Below, piece after piece: positions 61,101-64,000 of a stretch of DNA of 64,000 nt (within the stretch, counting starts at the first letter, position 1; each line of letters starts with the position of its first letter). The stretch spans positions 247,993 to 311,992 of the forward strand of contig VYZB01000190.1 in assembly GCA_013397455.1 (NCBI GenBank). Reading direction: 5' to 3'. The notes beneath the pieces are model-generated. The model was given only the letters and a program-made list of their open reading frames with translations, did not search any database and was not told the DNA's origin. This DNA comes from Crotophaga sulcirostris (taxonomy: Eukaryota > Chordata > Aves > Cuculiformes > Crotophagidae). Position numbers and translations under genes: made by a program.

Positions 61101-61480
61101 TAAGGGGGAAAGCAATGGATATAGGAAGCAGTTTTTTTAACTTACTGTCTTGTCTGTCATTTCTCATAGTAACTCAAAGTATTTCTAAGCAAACAAAGCA
61201 AACAGGAGTTTTTAGATTCTTTGGGGTCCCATATTTACAGATTTGCTGTGGTTCAGTTTCTAACCCCTTTTCCTTCCACCTTCAATCAGTATAAACAAAA
61301 TGTCCATATCCCTCATTAGTAGAAAGGCTCACTTGTAAAGCTGCCTCAGGTCCTCTGTGAATACAGAGAACCTCAGACTTGGGTGAATTAGATGCCCACA
61401 AAATGAGTGATCTACCACAGTCATGTATAGCAGAAAGAGTTTTGAATCTCTTTCAGGCAGAACAAATTATTGCAGAACTT

Positions 61481-61500
61481 CTTCAGCTTTCGAGCTGAAG
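61481..61500. repeat. Perfect 8-bp hairpin with TTCG loop
   Basis: CTTCAGCT (61481-61488) and AGCTGAAG (61493-61500) flank TTCG. As RNA this would be a UUCG tetraloop with a U-A closing pair, less stable than the C-G-closed form. No T-run suggestive of a terminator follows. Probably incidental in a vertebrate genome. Confidence 0.55.
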
Positions 61501-63950
61501 TATTTGCTCTTCCACATGTTCTCTCCCTAGATTAAGAAATCTACATTTCCTTCATCAACAGGAATATCACAGGCTATATCTATATGGCTATGTCTATATC
61601 TACATATTTCCAGAAAGAAAATATCTACGGATTTCTTTTCGAATTCTGTCAGAAGAGCTCGATTTAGAGACCTGTAGTAGTCCATGATACTAAAGTTGTA
61701 TGCAATGCTTTGAAAATGTACTCCTTCAGTTTTTGCAAATCTGTTTACATGTGAATGCAATTCTTTCACGAGAAAAAAAAAAATTGCTTTCTTTCATTGA
61801 AATATCACCAGCATACCAAGATGCCACAGCAGTCATGAATAGTAATGTTGACAGATATGTGGACAGATTATATATAAACGTGTATCAGTAACTGTGTGCA
61901 CAGTGAAGGCTGTGATTTAGTTTTCAATTCCACTAGCGATATCCCATCATTCCCATGAGACCCACTGATCATTCAGGGCTGCATTTTGGGGTGATTGGTC
62001 CATTTTTGCAACATCTTGCTATTTTAGAAGTGCCAACAGCAACCGACTTTGTGTAACATGCCTGCAGTTCCTGCTGCATTCTGCTTTTAATGCTGGTCAA
62101 AGCTTTCTTGTTTTGATATCACTTGTGCTCAGTGGGCAGTCTAATCAGCCTGGTTGATGGCTCCCCTGATTCTCATAGTTCCCACTGTGCTCAAGGTTGC
62201 AGTATATTAGTCTCAACGCAAATATGAACTCAAAAGTATACACAAAGTATTTATTTAGATAACACATGCAGAAGAATTCACATATTCCCTAACATAACTT
62301 TAGGACATTTGTGTCAAGTACAAGAAGGAATATCTATGTTATGCAGATAAACTCAATAATGAACTTATTGTTACAAAAACTTAGAATTATATGCATAAAA
62401 CAAAGGTGGAAACATTCACTAAGCTTTATTGATGAGTATATTTATTAAAGTGAGTTCCTGAAATTAAACTTATTCCTTAATTTTTAAAACCCCACAATCA
62501 GAGTTCTACCTATTTAGTCCATGAAACATCAGTTTAAAAATTACTTCCAAGTTCCTGATCTTTGGAAACCCTTGCTTTCCAGAGTTATTCAGTGTCTGTT
62601 TGGTTTTCACAAATAAAAAAGTGGGGAGGTTAGATGGGGCTGTGTTTTTTGATATATAGCATCATGATGCAAAGTGACATACAGCAGGACGCGTCACTGT
62701 AAAATGTTCTATATTGCAACATCAGGTAATGCTGATACTTGAAGAATCTGTAATATGAATCTTTCACAAATCAGAAGTGTCTGCAAAATGAGCCTAGATT
62801 TATTTTGATAGATTAAAATTTCCTTATAAACAGTTCAGCCAATATTAACAAATGTAATGTAATACACTACATACGGTCACAATATTACTGTGAATTTAAA
62901 CGAATTCCTCTTACAGTATTCCTATACTATCAGATTTATTGAGCACAAACAAGCATTTTGATTTCCTTCTAATTAACTTGCTCCACCTCATGGCTGCTGT
63001 CAATGAAGTCATACTGTGATTTTTGTAGGTGTGACTCAGTCTTTCCAGCCCAAATAAATTATTATGCCATCTGGAATGTATGGGGCTTGTTCCCAAAATA
63101 GTTTCTGCTGAGTGGACCTCTGAAGTACTGGAATCCAATCTCACTGATCAAATGCTGATCAAATTCCTTTTCTGGAATATCATCAGGCCATTTTCTAGGG
63201 ACTGAATTCAGTTCTTCCTGGTCCTGGAACAATGAATGAAGCCATAGCAATGTGTCTAGAAACAGGGCCTATGTTTTTATTGAAAACATCTTTGTTACTA
63301 AAAATGAAAAGGAAATACAGAAGGAAACACAGACAGATTAAAAAGAACCAAAGAAATATTATTCTGAAAGAAAGTTTGCTGATATTTTTCAAATGCAATA
63401 TCTGGAAAAGTTGTTCTGTTGCAGTTCTGCCTCCAACAGATATTAACTTTGTACATAAAAACCGTATTAAAATGGTGTTAAATTAGCAGGGGTTGGGAAG
63501 TGTGCAAATTTAAAATGACATGCTGCATGACAACAAATGCCTCAGTTGTACACCAACTGATTTTCTTTTACGTGAATTCTTATATTTGCTCTCCTACCCA
63601 TTTGTTCTTTTGTTTCTGCTTCTTTTTCCCCTTAACCAAATAATTCCTCCCCAGTGGAGTTCAGTAGGAATTGAGAGCTACAGCTTTCATTGAATTAAAA
63701 GTAGGAGTTTGTTTTATATCTAACGTGGTATATAAAAAATGGAACTACACTCAAAACATAGACATTGTCTGCATGCAATAAGGATTCTCTCATTACTGTG
63801 ATGAAATCATCTCTACCTGATCAAGATAAATTCTGATATCTCTATGATAAATTCCCTATCCCCTAGAAAAGAATACAAAAGGCTTGATCTCTCTATTGGC
63901 ATTTATCTTCTTTGATGTGGAGGGATAAGTCAAGTGCAATAGTCACCAGT

Positions 63951-63974
63951 GACTTATAATTTCTCTCCTCACAG
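63951..63974 (+). other. Possible 3' splice acceptor at window edge
   Basis: A pyrimidine-rich tract (AATTTCTCTCCTCACAG, 63958-63974) ends in CAG, preceded by a branch-like GTGACTTA at 63950-63957. The following 26 bases are open in two frames; one reads E-D-E-C-H-K-D-D after a split codon. The exon, if real, runs off the window. Acceptor-like strings are common by chance, so this is only a candidate. Confidence 0.27.
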
Positions 63975-64000
63975 GTGAAGATGAATGTCATAAGGACGAT

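Larger units (their letters stand above)
57977..63950. other. Unique AT-rich sequence to near the right edge
   Basis: About 6 kb without a recognisable gene. It holds a possible ancient repeat fragment (58065-58112), a CTATAT-rich stretch (61572-61606), a C-run (60827-60833) and a hairpin (61481-61500). Open frames up to 84 codons lack protein features. A small CpG-retaining patch with TACGTCAC lies at 60155-60245. Confidence 0.5.

Overview
The window looks like nuclear DNA from a bird: AT-rich, with no recognisable host gene. The main evidence is the set of repeats. Five copies (six with a nested one) are 5'-truncated CR1 LINEs, some with the avian-type 3' tail built from ATTCTATG units (ATAGAATC on the other strand). 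Older amniote relics are also present: MIR SINEs, an L3/CR1-like LINE, and palindromic MITE-like and tRNA-like SINE remnants. Crocodilians and turtles also carry CR1, so 'bird' is an inference.

Layout. 1-2.7 kb: unique AT-rich sequence with a small ancient-repeat candidate. 2.77-3.16 kb: CR1 3' end (+). 3.2-8.9 kb: unique sequence with a perfect inverted repeat and a local 73-bp-spaced duplication. 8.89-10.2 kb: long old CR1 (-). 10.2-15.8 kb: unique sequence, including a perfect 13-bp hairpin at 14.17 kb. 15.8-17.7 kb: the longest CR1 (-), interrupted by a second CR1 3' end. 22.28-22.98 kb: CR1 (+) with an intact octamer tail. 24.0-25.25 kb: probable but unidentified interspersed repeat, LTR-like. 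25.4-28.5 kb: MIR relics, followed by a strong pyrimidine tract at 28.8 kb. 35.7-36.3 kb: very old LINE relic (-). 43.1-43.7 kb: two more MIRs. 47.94-48.0 kb: foldback MITE relic. 52.1 and 54.6 kb: two tRNA-like SINE relics. 57.49-57.98 kb: CR1 (-) of the same subfamily as the 15.8 kb copy. The remainder is single-copy sequence with microsatellites.

No open reading frame outside CR1 resembles a known protein. All CR1 ORF2 remnants are broken by stops, frameshifts or truncation, so no functional protein is encoded. The window is best read as a gene desert or part of one very long intron. The intron reading has one weak support: the last 50 bases hold a pyrimidine tract, an AG and a short open stretch, which would be a 3' splice site if a + strand gene continues to the right. 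Several CpG-retaining or homeodomain-motif-rich patches (about 37.1, 45.1, 52.7 and 60.2 kb) are candidates for conserved non-coding regulatory elements. That can only be tested by alignment to other genomes. I found no convincing new biological system.
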